Source of the DNA: Rhodanobacter sp. OK091
GTDB lineage: Bacteria; Pseudomonadota; Gammaproteobacteria; Xanthomonadales; Rhodanobacteraceae
Reading direction: 5' to 3'
Length of the DNA: 64,000 nt
Assembly (NCBI RefSeq): GCF_900142825.1
Contig: NZ_FRCH01000001.1
Span: 434,001 to 498,000 of the forward strand
In this document: positions 51,462 through 60,237 of the stretch, one piece after another
Layout of the letters: every line of letters starts with the position of its first letter
Position numbering within the stretch: the stretch's first letter is position 1
The notes under the pieces: model-generated
Told to the model about the DNA's origin: nothing
The model's input: the letters and a program-made list of their open reading frames with translations, nothing else
Databases searched by the model: none
Program-made: the position numbers and the translations under genes

Positions 51462-52750
51462 GGCGTCGTCTCCGAAGTGGGCAACAAATAGGCCAGTGCC
51501 GCCCAGGCACGGCCGTACTCCGCTTGCATGCGGACGTAGTCGGTGTGGTGGGCAATCTCATCGCGACGGGCCTCCAGCAAGGGCTGGATGTCGCCGCCGC
51601 CCCGATACGCGGCGAGCGCCAGGGCCACGCGGTCGTTGGCCAAGGGAAGCAACTCATCGCGGTGCCGGCGCACTTGCTCGCCGAGTGATTGCCATTGCGC
51701 CCAGGCGGACTGGATCGCCTCGATCTGCTGGCGGCGTGCGTCATCGTGCTCGGCGTGAACGGCATCCAGGTCGGCCGCACGGGCGGAAATGCCCCGATCC
51801 TGTCGGTTGCGGGTGAACAGCGGCAGGCTTACACCGACCTGCAACGACACCATGTCGGATAAGCCGCGCACACGGGAGCCATAGTTCATGCCGACGCTCC
51901 ATTCCGGATGCTTGTCGGCGCGTGCGGCGGCGAGAGCCGCCTCGGCGGCCCGCTCGCGAGCCGGCCATTCCAGCAGATTGCCCTGGTGATCGAGGCTGGC
52001 CAGCAAGAACGCTTCGTCATGCGGCAGCACGGCAAAGTCCGGCGCATCCACCAAGGGTTGATCGGTCGGGGAGCCCAGCCAGCGCGCAAGGCCCGCGCGG
52101 GCCTGAGCTTCGCGTGCATTCGCCTCATCGAGGCGGTTTTCCAGGTCAAGGGCCGCCATGCGAACGGCCAGCACTTCTGCCGCAGTGCCGGTGCCACCCC
52201 GCAATCGCGCTTTCGCCACAGCCACGTCTTGCGCCCATGCCTGCCGCATGGACTGCAACATCATCGCTTCGTGGCGTGCACCCCACGCGGTGATCCAGGC
52301 ATCGGCCACCTGCTGTTGAATCGACAAGGCGGTCGAAACTTCCGACGACGCGGCCAAATCCGCATTGGCGCTGCCCATGGCTCGTCCGGCCTGGCGCTTG
52401 CTGCGTGAAGGCAGCACCTGACTGATCCCGACGGTGCGCATCGTCATGCTGTCGCCGCCAGCCGTAAATGCCCCCGGCCCCTGCACGGCCAGCTTGTCGA
52501 CACCGACAGTAAGCTGCGGATCGGGCAACGCACCTGCACGGGCAGCTTCCTGCCGAGCCGATTCCGACTGGGCGCGGCGCGCCTCCAGCACCGGTGCGCG
52601 CTCGACCGCCTGCCGTATGGCCACATCGAGCGTCAGTACGGCGGGTTCACGCCCCCATACGGGTGAAACGAAAAGCAGCGCGGCAGCCCACGGCAACCAG
52701 CACGCATATCGCGCCGAACGGGCGCGAACACCAAAGAGACGGGAAAACAT
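51458..52750 (-). CDS. cusC: CusC-type outer-membrane efflux protein (TolC family, 430 aa)
   Basis: The outer-membrane channel of the efflux system. It has a signal peptide (ending in VSPVWG) and two repeats of the TolC (OEP) family, seen as AIRQAVERAPVLEARRAQSE, ADLAASSEVSTALSIQQQVA, AEAALAAARADKHPEWSVGM and AQWQSLGEQVRRHRDELLPL. There is no lipobox, unlike E. coli CusC. The ATG at 52750 is preferred (GGAG just upstream). It is the second gene of the operon and overlaps cusB by 4 bp. Confidence 0.88.
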   Translation of the reverse strand: MFSRLFGVRARSARYACWLPWAAALLFVSPVWGREPAVLTLDVAIRQAVERAPVLEARRAQSESARQEAARAGALPDPQLTVGVDKLAVQGPGAFTAGGDSMTMRTVGISQVLPSRSKRQAGRAMGSANADLAASSEVSTALSIQQQVADAWITAWGARHEAMMLQSMRQAWAQDVAVAKARLRGGTGTAAEVLAVRMAALDLENRLDEANAREAQARAGLARWLGSPTDQPLVDAPDFAVLPHDEAFLLASLDHQGNLLEWPARERAAEAALAAARADKHPEWSVGMNYGSRVRGLSDMVSLQVGVSLPLFTRNRQDRGISARAADLDAVHAEHDDARRQQIEAIQSAWAQWQSLGEQVRRHRDELLPLANDRVALALAAYRGGGDIQPLLEARRDEIAHHTDYVRMQAEYGRAWAALAYLLPTSETTP

Positions 52751-52817
52751 GTTGAGCTCCAATCGAAAACCAGCACAGCCGTGCGCGCACGGCCGATGGA
52801 CGGCTAACGATCGGGGG

Positions 52818-53234
52818 CTAAATCAACAGGGAACAGAACCGCAACGTGGGCGGTGGATCGGGACGATGCAGCGCCGTGTTCGGCAACGCGACCCGATCAG
52901 CTGAGTGCGCGAGCGTTCCCAGCAACACGGGTGATACGGAGGCGAGCAGAAGCGGAGGAACCGTCGGCAGGCTCGCATCATGCGCCGACACGGCATTGCC
53001 GGAACAGTGTTCGGCACACCGCGGGTCCGTACTTACGTGATGCACGGCCGCCAACTTCGCTTTAGAGCCCATGCCCATCGCCGCACAATCGCCCGTCATG
53101 GCGACGTCGGTTGCGGCCGAGGGCAACGTGCAGGCATAGGCCGCCATGGCCAGTTGTTGGAACAGCAGACAAAACAGCACGATCCCCGTCCATAGGACAC
53201 GGCGGCGACGGCTGATGTGAAAGCGTCTGCGCAT
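52818..53234 (-). CDS. Small exported Cys/His/Met protein leading the cus operon (138 aa)
   Basis: An Arg-rich N-terminus and a hydrophobic signal (VLWTGIVLFCLLFQQLAMAA) are followed by a segment with many potential metal ligands: ACTLPSAATDVAMTGDCAAM, AAVHHVSTDPRCAEHCSGNA and SAHDAS. The C-terminus is hydrophobic, then Pro-rich. It resembles small proteins that precede copper-efflux genes in Xanthomonadaceae and may bind copper in the periplasm, either as a buffer or as a sensor-type partner; this is inference. It lies 67 bp upstream of cusC on the same strand. A candidate MerR-type promoter stands directly before it. Confidence 0.7.
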   Translation of the reverse strand: MRRRFHISRRRRVLWTGIVLFCLLFQQLAMAAYACTLPSAATDVAMTGDCAAMGMGSKAKLAAVHHVSTDPRCAEHCSGNAVSAHDASLPTVPPLLLASVSPVLLGTLAHSADRVALPNTALHRPDPPPTLRFCSLLI

Positions 53235-53243
53235 GGCAAGGCC

Positions 53244-53275
53244 ATCTTAGCGCAGCTGGAGGTAGGTCCAGTCAA
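53244..53275 (-). promoter_or_regulatory. Candidate metal-responsive promoter of the cus operon
   Basis: On the minus strand TTGACT (53275-53270) and TAAGAT (53249-53244) are separated by 20 bp. A spacer longer than the ideal 17 is typical of promoters driven by MerR-family activators such as CueR, and the spacer holds CTGGA..TCCAG arms. The start codon at 53234 would be only a few bases past the start of transcription, so the message could be nearly leaderless. No merR gene is in the window. The rest of 53276-53555 holds no supported gene. Confidence 0.4.
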
Positions 53276-53555
53276 GTGGGCAGAGGCTCAGTATTGACCA
53301 ATGTCCCCGAGTGAGCAGCGTACTGAGCAAACCGGTCGTCCGTGACGGGGTTTGAAGCATTGGTTGGTTCGGACTCTTGCGCACGAATGGTCCCATCAGT
53401 GGTAGCCGTGGATCTGGAGCGTGGAATGATGCATACGCGATCGGTGAGCCATCGTGCTACCCCACTTGCTTGATAACGGTGCGAAATGCGGCAGGATATG
53501 AAACCGATGGTGCAAGTCCCATGTTTCCGACGCCTGGAATGATGGTCGCCATTCT

Positions 53556-54497
53556 ATGAAAGCAACTCGATCTAGCTTCCTGCTCCTGGCCACCGTCGCT
53601 GCAGTGTCGGCGACATGGGTGTATTGGCACCCGACCGAAGCCGATTCGCAAAGCGAAAGCAAACCTGTCGCCTCCGCATCGTCGGGCGTGTCGCCCGAAC
53701 GGCCGGCTGTCACGCGGCCAGAGGTGGCGCCACCGCATGGGGACGGGACCGGTACAACGCTCGATCAACGAGCCGATGTTGCGCGGATTTCCGCACGCTT
53801 CGAACAAAGTCGGCGGTGTTATTTCGCCCAGGCCGAGGCCGATACCATGAAGTCCGTCATCCGGTCTTGCAAAGATCTCGCGCGACTCCCCTACGCCCAA
53901 GCACAGTTTGCCAGCTGCTCGGCAGACCTCGACAAGAACGAATCGACTCTGCAAGAACTGAAGCACGATCTGGATGGTTGTACCGGTGACGAATCAACGG
54001 CCAGGCACTACTACGAGGCGACGAAAGCGGCAGCATTGCGGGGCAATGCCGATGCGCAGGCCTGCTACGTGCAATCCATATTCCAAAGCAATGGAACAGG
54101 TCTTGCGTATTCCCCGCAAGATGTCGACGACTATCGCCGCGACACGCCGCGCTATATTTCCGACGGGCTGGCCCGGGGAGACTGGCGGATCGTCAGCCTG
54201 CTCGCCAGAGGTGGACACGACGATGGCTTAAGTCTGTTGCCTCTGGTCACCAAGGACGATGCCTATATCCAGTACGTGATGAATCGGCTCCTGCAACTGG
54301 GGGCGGAAGGGACGTACGCCCAGTATCTGGGGCGGTCCATTCAAATGGACTTTTTGTCGCCCGGCATCACCACTCCGCCGCCCCTGACTCAGCAGCAAGT
54401 TGCTACAGGGATCGCGGAGGCGCAGTCCCTCTATCGAAAGTCCTTCGACCGGAAGCCCTTGCTCGACAGAGCCCCCATTGCCTGTCCGGGAGGCTGA
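53556..54497 (+). CDS. Hypothetical exported or membrane-anchored protein (313 aa)
   Basis: An N-terminal hydrophobic segment (SSFLLLATVAAVSATWVYWH) acts as signal or anchor, followed by a Ser/Pro-rich linker (about 27-65). The remainder is helical and holds five or more cysteines (RRCYFAQAE, IRSCKDLAR, ASCSADLD, LDGCTGDE, AQACYVQSI) that could form disulphides. YYEATKAAALRGNADAQACY resembles a Sel1/TPR-type helix pair, so weak repeat structure is possible. Proteins of this style occur in several copies in Xanthomonadales. No function known. It is not obviously part of the cus locus, which runs the other way. Confidence 0.7.
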   Translation: MKATRSSFLLLATVAAVSATWVYWHPTEADSQSESKPVASASSGVSPERPAVTRPEVAPPHGDGTGTTLDQRADVARISARFEQSRRCYFAQAEADTMKSVIRSCKDLARLPYAQAQFASCSADLDKNESTLQELKHDLDGCTGDESTARHYYEATKAAALRGNADAQACYVQSIFQSNGTGLAYSPQDVDDYRRDTPRYISDGLARGDWRIVSLLARGGHDDGLSLLPLVTKDDAYIQYVMNRLLQLGAEGTYAQYLGRSIQMDFLSPGITTPPPLTQQQVATGIAEAQSLYRKSFDRKPLLDRAPIACPGG

Positions 54498-54719
54498 CCC
54501 GTGCCGATCTGGCTGACCAGGCATCGTTGGACACGAAATAAATCAAAACGACGAGAAAACGCCGCTCCGATACCGCAATGGCGTTCAGCCAGGGGTGCTC
54601 TTGAATCAACAGCTAGTCGGAACAGCCAGACGGGCGGCTTTTTGCTGATCCTGGGCATCGGCCGGCATTGCTCCCGCACGTAGGCTAAAATCGGCACTCT
54701 GCACCCCCAGGAGTTCGTG

Positions 54720-55877
54720 ATGCGCCCGTTTCCGCTCGGTGAAGATATCGACCTGCTGCGCAAGTCCGTGCATGCGTTTGCGGAAAAGGAAATCGCGCCG
54801 CGCGCCGACCGCATCGACCGCGACAACCTGTTTCCCGCTGACCTGTGGCGCAAGTTCGGCGAGATGGGCTTGCTCGGCGTCACCGTGCCGGAGGAATACG
54901 GCGGCAGCGGCCTGGGTTTCCTGGCGCACATGGTGGCGATGGAGGAAATCTCGCGCGCATCCGGCTCGGTTGGCCTGTCCTACGGCGCGCACTCCAACCT
55001 GTGCCTCAACAACATCTATCACAACGGCAATGAGGCGCAGCGGCAGAAGTACCTGCCGAAATTGTGCAGCGGCGAACACGTCGGTGCGCTGGCGATGAGC
55101 GAACCCGGCGCCGGCTCCGACGTGGTCGGCTCGATGAGCTGCAAGGCCGAGCTGCGCGGCGATGTGTGGGTCGCAAACGGCACCAAGATGTGGATCACCA
55201 ACGGCCCGGATGCCGACGTGCTGCTGGTCTACATGCGCACGGCACCGCGCACCGCCGGCAGCCGCTGCATGACCGCCTTCATCATCGAAAAAGGCATGAA
55301 GGGCTTCAGCACCGCGCAGAAGCTGGACAAGCTCGGCATGCGCGGCTCCAACACCTGCGAGCTGGTGTTCGAGGACTGCGAGATCCCGGCCGAAAATATC
55401 GTCGGCGAAGTCAACGAAGGCGTGCGCGTGCTGATGAACGGGCTGGACACCGAACGGCTGGTGTTGTCCGGCGGCCCGATCGGCCTGATGCAGGCCGCGC
55501 TGGACATCACCATGCCGTACGTGCGCGAGCGCAAGCAGTTCAACGCGCCGATCGGTACGTTCGAGATCATGCAGGCGAAAGTCGCCGACATGTACACCGC
55601 GCTGCAGAGCTCGCGCGGCTTCGCCTACATGGTGGCGCAGCAGTTCGACAACGGCGTGAAGTCGCGCATCGACCCGGCGGCGTGCCTGCTGAATGCCTCG
55701 GTCAACGCGGTGAAGGTGGCGCTGGAGGCGATCCAGTCGCTAGGCGGCAACGGCTACATCAACGAATTCCCCGCCGGCCGCCTGCTGCGCGATGCGAAGC
55801 TTTACGAGATCGGCGCCGGCACGAACGAGATCCGCCGCATGCTGATCGGCCGCGAGCTGTTTCACGGCAAGGCTTGA
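54720..55877 (+). CDS. Acyl-CoA dehydrogenase, probably isovaleryl-CoA dehydrogenase (385 aa)
   Basis: A flavoprotein that removes two hydrogens from isovaleryl-CoA in leucine breakdown, passing electrons to ETF. Family blocks are [78 protein letters not shown] and [20 protein letters not shown]. The catalytic Glu is expected in [20 protein letters not shown], the position used by isovaleryl-CoA dehydrogenases rather than the medium-chain enzymes. AGGAG lies upstream of the ATG at 54720. Other leucine-breakdown genes are not adjacent in the window; the next gene is convergent, only 5 bp from its stop. Confidence 0.9.
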   Translation: MRPFPLGEDIDLLRKSVHAFAEKEIAPRADRIDRDNLFPADLWRKFGEMGLLGVTVPEEYGGSGLGFLAHMVAMEEISRASGSVGLSYGAHSNLCLNNIYHNGNEAQRQKYLPKLCSGEHVGALAMSEPGAGSDVVGSMSCKAELRGDVWVANGTKMWITNGPDADVLLVYMRTAPRTAGSRCMTAFIIEKGMKGFSTAQKLDKLGMRGSNTCELVFEDCEIPAENIVGEVNEGVRVLMNGLDTERLVLSGGPIGLMQAALDITMPYVRERKQFNAPIGTFEIMQAKVADMYTALQSSRGFAYMVAQQFDNGVKSRIDPAACLLNASVNAVKVALEAIQSLGGNGYINEFPAGRLLRDAKLYEIGAGTNEIRRMLIGRELFHGKA

Positions 55878-55882
55878 TGCGC

Positions 55883-57751
55883 TTACGCATGCAGTGACGT
55901 CACACCCTCGATCGGTGCGGCAACGGTCTGGTGCATGTCGAAGACCAGCAGCTCGTTGTCGCCGCGCCGCAGCCATGAGGCAGGACAGTACAGCCGTTGC
56001 TGCGGACCGAGGTTCCAGTAACGGCCAAGCAGGTGGCCGTTGATCCACAGATAGCCCTTGGTCCACCGCGCCATGTCGATATAGCTGTCGCCGAGCTGGT
56101 CGAGGCGGATCGTGGCCTTGAAGAAAATGCCTGCACGCGACGGTGCGCTCACTACCGGCTTCAGCTGGCGGATGAAGCCGTCATCCAGCGGCAGGCTGCA
56201 GACATCCCAGTGTTCCAGCACGTTTTCGTCGAGGCGAATGCTGCCCACGATCCCCTTGCGATCGGCCATGGCCTGGCCGAAGCCGACGTGACCGAAGCTG
56301 TCTACCAGGATATCGACCAACGCGGATTTCCCCTTTCCGCGCGGGAGATCGACCCGGCTGCCTTTTCGCAGCCGCGGATTCTCTACGCGCGACACCGCAT
56401 CGACATAGAGGCCGTCGCTGAACACGGTGGCGTAGTCACGCGCGCCGTCTATCGTCAGCGCGCCACCTTCGCCATGGATCTTCCTGCGGTACAGCACCAG
56501 GCCGTGATCCTGCGCGAACAGCAGCTCGTTGGCTTGCGGCGCGCGCACCGGCGTCGCTTGCGGCAGGTTGTCCCATAGCGAGGCGTGCGCCACCGGCGTC
56601 ACCGGCGCAAAACGGATCACCGGCGGCGTGGCCGGCACTTCCGGCAAGGGGCGCTGCGCGTGTGCAGCGAACAGCTTGCGGAAGGCGTGATAGTCGGGCG
56701 TGGCTGCACCGCGCTCGTCGATCGGCGCGCCATAGTCGTAGCTGGTGATCACCGGCTCGAAATGCGAGTAGTCGTCCTTCGCGTTGGCACCGGCGCCGAA
56801 GCCGAAGTTGGTGCCGCCATGCACGACATAGAGGTTGAACGAACGCCCCTGCTCCAGCAGCTGGCGCAAGGTGCCGGCGTAATCGCCGCGCGCGAAGTCC
56901 TTGTCGCCCCAGTGCGTTAGCCAGCCCGGATAACCTTCGCCTATCCATACCGGTGCTTCGCCGGCGATCTTCTGCGCGGCCTCGAAATCCGTGTCGCCGT
57001 CCAGCCCCAGCACGGCGCCAGGCAGATACGTCTGCTGTTTCTGGATCTGTCCCAGTCCGTCGGAGATCGAGAACGGTCCCTCGATGCCGCGCTCCTGCCA
57101 CATCGACCGCAGCAGCTTGAGATAGTCCAGGTCATGCCCGAACGAGGCGTATTCGTTCTCGACCTGCACCATCAGGATCGGGCCGCCTCGACCAACCATC
57201 AGCGGCGCGATATGCGGCGCGACCGCATCCAGGTAGCGCCGTACCGCGGCCATGTAGTCGGGGTCGCCCTTGTCCCGCACGCGGACGTCGGGATGGCGCA
57301 GCAGATACGGCGGCAGCCCGCCGAAATCCCATTCGCCGCAGACGTACGGACCAGGCCGCAGGTATACCCACATGCCCTCTTCCTGGCACAGCTTGATGAA
57401 GCGGACGAAGTCGCGATTGCCGCTCTTCAGGTCGAATATGCCGGGCGCGGATTCCAGTGCGTTCCACATCAGATAAATCGCGATGGTGTTGAGGCCCATC
57501 GCCTTCGCCATGCGGATGCGATGGCGCCAGTATTCGGCGGGAATCCGGATCGGATGCATCTCGCCGCTGCGGATCTGGAACGGACGGCCATCGAGCAGGA
57601 AGTGCTGCGAGGAAAGTTCGAGCCGGTGCGACTGGCCGTCCGGCATCCGCTCGACCGGCATGCCCGATGCGGCAGTGCCCGCCACGAGGCGCGAACTGAG
57701 CGCGGCCAGCGGAGTCAGGACAGTCAGGCGCAGAAAATCTCGTCGCTGCAT
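55883..57751 (-). CDS. GH35 beta-galactosidase, Tat-exported (622 aa)
   Basis: Removes terminal beta-galactose. The twin-arginine signal is MQRRDFLRLTVLTPLAALSS. GH35 motifs are present: RSGEMHPIRIPAEYWRHRIR, PGPYVCGEWDFGGLPPYLL, the proton donor in MVQVENEYASFG (Glu200) and the nucleophile in VWIGEGYPGWLTHWG (Glu272). NLYVVHGGTNFGFGAGAN follows as expected. The C-terminal third is beta-sandwich (YLWINGHLLGRYWNLGPQQR). AAGGAACC precedes the ATG. It is downstream of the GH89 gene on the same strand (63 bp), so the two may be one unit acting on galactose- and GlcNAc-containing glycans. Confidence 0.93.
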   Translation of the reverse strand: MQRRDFLRLTVLTPLAALSSRLVAGTAASGMPVERMPDGQSHRLELSSQHFLLDGRPFQIRSGEMHPIRIPAEYWRHRIRMAKAMGLNTIAIYLMWNALESAPGIFDLKSGNRDFVRFIKLCQEEGMWVYLRPGPYVCGEWDFGGLPPYLLRHPDVRVRDKGDPDYMAAVRRYLDAVAPHIAPLMVGRGGPILMVQVENEYASFGHDLDYLKLLRSMWQERGIEGPFSISDGLGQIQKQQTYLPGAVLGLDGDTDFEAAQKIAGEAPVWIGEGYPGWLTHWGDKDFARGDYAGTLRQLLEQGRSFNLYVVHGGTNFGFGAGANAKDDYSHFEPVITSYDYGAPIDERGAATPDYHAFRKLFAAHAQRPLPEVPATPPVIRFAPVTPVAHASLWDNLPQATPVRAPQANELLFAQDHGLVLYRRKIHGEGGALTIDGARDYATVFSDGLYVDAVSRVENPRLRKGSRVDLPRGKGKSALVDILVDSFGHVGFGQAMADRKGIVGSIRLDENVLEHWDVCSLPLDDGFIRQLKPVVSAPSRAGIFFKATIRLDQLGDSYIDMARWTKGYLWINGHLLGRYWNLGPQQRLYCPASWLRRGDNELLVFDMHQTVAAPIEGVTSLHA

Positions 57752-57814
57752 GGGGGTTCCTTGGGGCAAAACTCGTGAGCTTGTTATCGTGGGCTTGTGT
57801 GTGCAGCTAAATGT

Positions 57815-60046
57815 TCAATGCCGATCCGAGGCCATGGTCGCATCGTTGCAGCTGCCGAGCCGTTTGGCGACTTCGCCAGCGAGTCGCCAGGCATCGCCTT
57901 GCGCCGTGGTGGGCAGGGTTTCGTGCGAGTGCGACCATGCTTGCTCCATCGCGAACCAATCGATCGGTTGCGGCATGGCGTTCGTGCTCAACGCCTCTTC
58001 CAGCGAAGCAAAATAGCGCTGCCAGCGCGGCGCATACAGTCCGCTCACCAGGCCGGACAATTCGCGGTTGGCATAATCGTGCAGGCCGCCGCGATCGGCA
58101 CCGGAGCGATTGCCCCAATGCGTGACGATGGCGCGCTGGTCGTACTCCTGTTGCGCCGCTTCGGTGGTGCCGGTTCGCGCATGCGCCAGCCAGTTTCCAA
58201 GCAGGAAATGCGGATCGCTGGCCAGCAGCCGGTCCAGCATCGCCATGTCGTCCAGCCATTGCTTGGCAAGCGCATGGAAGTGCGCCACGTCCTTCGCCTC
58301 ATAAGCGGCCTTGATCTGCGGCAGCAGCACGCGCGCCCGGTTGCTCAAGGCCTGCCGCGTCACGTCGACCAGATCGTAGCGGTACGCACTGCTGTCGCGC
58401 CCCGCGGGCGCCACCTGCAGCAGCTCGCACACGGCCATCTCGAAGTGCGCGGCGTCGTAGCGCATCGCTGCGGGCGACCAATGGGCTGCGGTGCCCACAT
58501 CCAGGCTCGGTCGTGCATTGAACAAGCTGTCCTGTGGTTCGGACCATTCGCCAGCCGGCATCGCGTAGGCGGTGTGCGCGAGGATGCGCCACGCGGCGGT
58601 CGCATGCGGGTCGATACCGCCGTAGCGGTACGTCGCGTAATCGGCGAACCATGCCGCCGCATCGATCGGCTGCGGCTGCCACGCCAATGCAGTGAACAGC
58701 GCGAACGCGGCCGGGTCGGCTCCGCTGCCCTCGGGCATCCAGGCGATGCCGCGCAAGGCGCTGCCGGGCTTGCCGCGCCACGACGCAAAGCGGGCCAGCC
58801 ACACGCCGGCGTTCGCGCCTAGCGTGGTATGCCCGCCGAAGTTGTTGATGCTGCCGAAGGCGTAAGGCGCACCATGCCAGTCCTTTTCGCGATCGATACC
58901 GTCGTAGCGGTCGGAAAGCCCGTCGACGACCAGCAGCTTGCGATGATCCAGCGCATCGACCACCGCGATCTGCGGATTGTGCTGCCAGCCCAGCATCACC
59001 CAGCGCGCATCCGGGTGCGCCGTCTGCAGCGCGGCCATCACCCGCTTCGCGGCGGCAGCCACCGGCACGTTGCCGGCCCGGCCGCCCTCGTGCAGCAGAT
59101 CCATCTTGTACATCGAGGTATCGCCGAACAGTGCTCGCTGATGCCGGTAGAACGCGGCGGAAATCTTCGCGTACAGCGGTTCGCGCGGATCGAGCCAGTC
59201 CGGCCGGGTGAAGCCCACCCACTCGCCCTGCGGCACCACGTTCACGGCGGGATGTTTCGCCCCGAACTGCGGCGGCACGGTGCCGAAGTAGCCGGGAAAC
59301 ACCGGCGTCATACCCAGCTCGCGCAGACGCGCGACGATTTTCTGCGCCAAGGCGGTGCGGCGCGCGAACTGCGCGGGCGACACCGGACCACCAGATGTCG
59401 ACAGGTTCTGCGCCGACATGTTCTGCAGCAGCCACCACGGCTGGTGCGCAGCGGCGGGAATCCACGCGCGGATCTGCGCGTCGTCGTAGCCGAAATCGCG
59501 GAACGTGCGCCGGTACACTTCCTCCGTGCCGATCGGCATGAACACTTCGTTGACGCCATGCAGCGCCAGCAGGTCGAGCTTGTGTTCCCAGCCGGGCCAG
59601 TCGAGATAGGCATCGGAATAGCCGTCATCGACATCGTTGAGCGCGAAGCGGTCCGGCACCTCGGCATCGCGGCGGATCGGCGATGCCGGTGCCGGCAAGG
59701 AGATCGGCAGATGCGCCAGGCTATCGCCCGGCCAGCCGATGCTTATCCGCGCCACTTGTTGCAGATAAGTCTCCACGCCGGTCAACAACACGGCGGGCGA
59801 AGTGCCGGCCACCACGATATGGCCTGCCGTGCCATGGATCTCGAAGCGATCGCCGCCCTGCCCGTGGTCCAGCGCCAGCAGCTCGAACTGCGCCTGCTGT
59901 CGCGGCAACAGGCGCTGCAGCGCGGCGCGCGCCGGAGCGATGTCGAACGCCGGCTTCGCCGCAGCCGCGAAGGCCGGCACGATCATGGCGCAGACCAGCC
60001 ACCCGCACACGGCTGCTAACCGCTTCGAAAAATGTCTGTGCTGCAT
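57815..60046 (-). CDS. GH89 alpha-N-acetylglucosaminidase (743 aa)
   Basis: A relative of human NAGLU; removes alpha-linked N-acetylglucosamine, for example from gastric-mucin-type glycans. A signal peptide (MQHRHFSKRLAAVCGWLVCA..AAA) exports it. The three-domain order is followed: a small N-terminal domain (about 25-130), the barrel with DWPGWEHKLDLLALHGVNEV, TPVFPGYFGTVPPQF, YKMDLLHEGGRAGNVPVAAA and WVMLGWQHNPQIAVVDALD, then an all-helical C-terminal domain (GGIDPHATAAWRILAHTAYA). Putative catalytic Glu residues lie in FMPIGTEEVYRRTF and LLHEGG. The start at 60046 is chosen for the signal peptide; the frame opens 18 codons earlier. It is upstream of the GH35 gene on the same strand. Confidence 0.92.
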   Translation of the reverse strand: MQHRHFSKRLAAVCGWLVCAMIVPAFAAAAKPAFDIAPARAALQRLLPRQQAQFELLALDHGQGGDRFEIHGTAGHIVVAGTSPAVLLTGVETYLQQVARISIGWPGDSLAHLPISLPAPASPIRRDAEVPDRFALNDVDDGYSDAYLDWPGWEHKLDLLALHGVNEVFMPIGTEEVYRRTFRDFGYDDAQIRAWIPAAAHQPWWLLQNMSAQNLSTSGGPVSPAQFARRTALAQKIVARLRELGMTPVFPGYFGTVPPQFGAKHPAVNVVPQGEWVGFTRPDWLDPREPLYAKISAAFYRHQRALFGDTSMYKMDLLHEGGRAGNVPVAAAAKRVMAALQTAHPDARWVMLGWQHNPQIAVVDALDHRKLLVVDGLSDRYDGIDREKDWHGAPYAFGSINNFGGHTTLGANAGVWLARFASWRGKPGSALRGIAWMPEGSGADPAAFALFTALAWQPQPIDAAAWFADYATYRYGGIDPHATAAWRILAHTAYAMPAGEWSEPQDSLFNARPSLDVGTAAHWSPAAMRYDAAHFEMAVCELLQVAPAGRDSSAYRYDLVDVTRQALSNRARVLLPQIKAAYEAKDVAHFHALAKQWLDDMAMLDRLLASDPHFLLGNWLAHARTGTTEAAQQEYDQRAIVTHWGNRSGADRGGLHDYANRELSGLVSGLYAPRWQRYFASLEEALSTNAMPQPIDWFAMEQAWSHSHETLPTTAQGDAWRLAGEVAKRLGSCNDATMASDRH

Positions 60047-60186
60047 GGTGGCATCCCCTGCTCGTTCGAAAAACTGGCGGCCAGTGACGCGACGGTCCAT
60101 CGAAAAAGTTCCGCTTCTGGCATCAGTTAACAGGCGAGGGGGACTGCCGTCAACGCGGACCTGCTTGCCATGATCAACAGTTGAAG

Positions 60187-60226
60187 CACCGTGTGCAGCC
60201 GGTCAGACCGACCGGCTGCACACGGT
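60187..60226. terminator. Strong hairpin after the phosphoesterase gene
   Basis: CACCGTGTGCAGCCGGT (60187-60203) and ACCGGCTGCACACGGTG (60210-60226) form a perfect 17-bp stem with a 6-nt loop. It lies 11 bp past the stop codon of the minus-strand phosphoesterase gene. There is no T-run, so it may stabilise the 3' end rather than act as a classical terminator. Confidence 0.55.
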
Positions 60227-60237
60227 GACACGCACCT

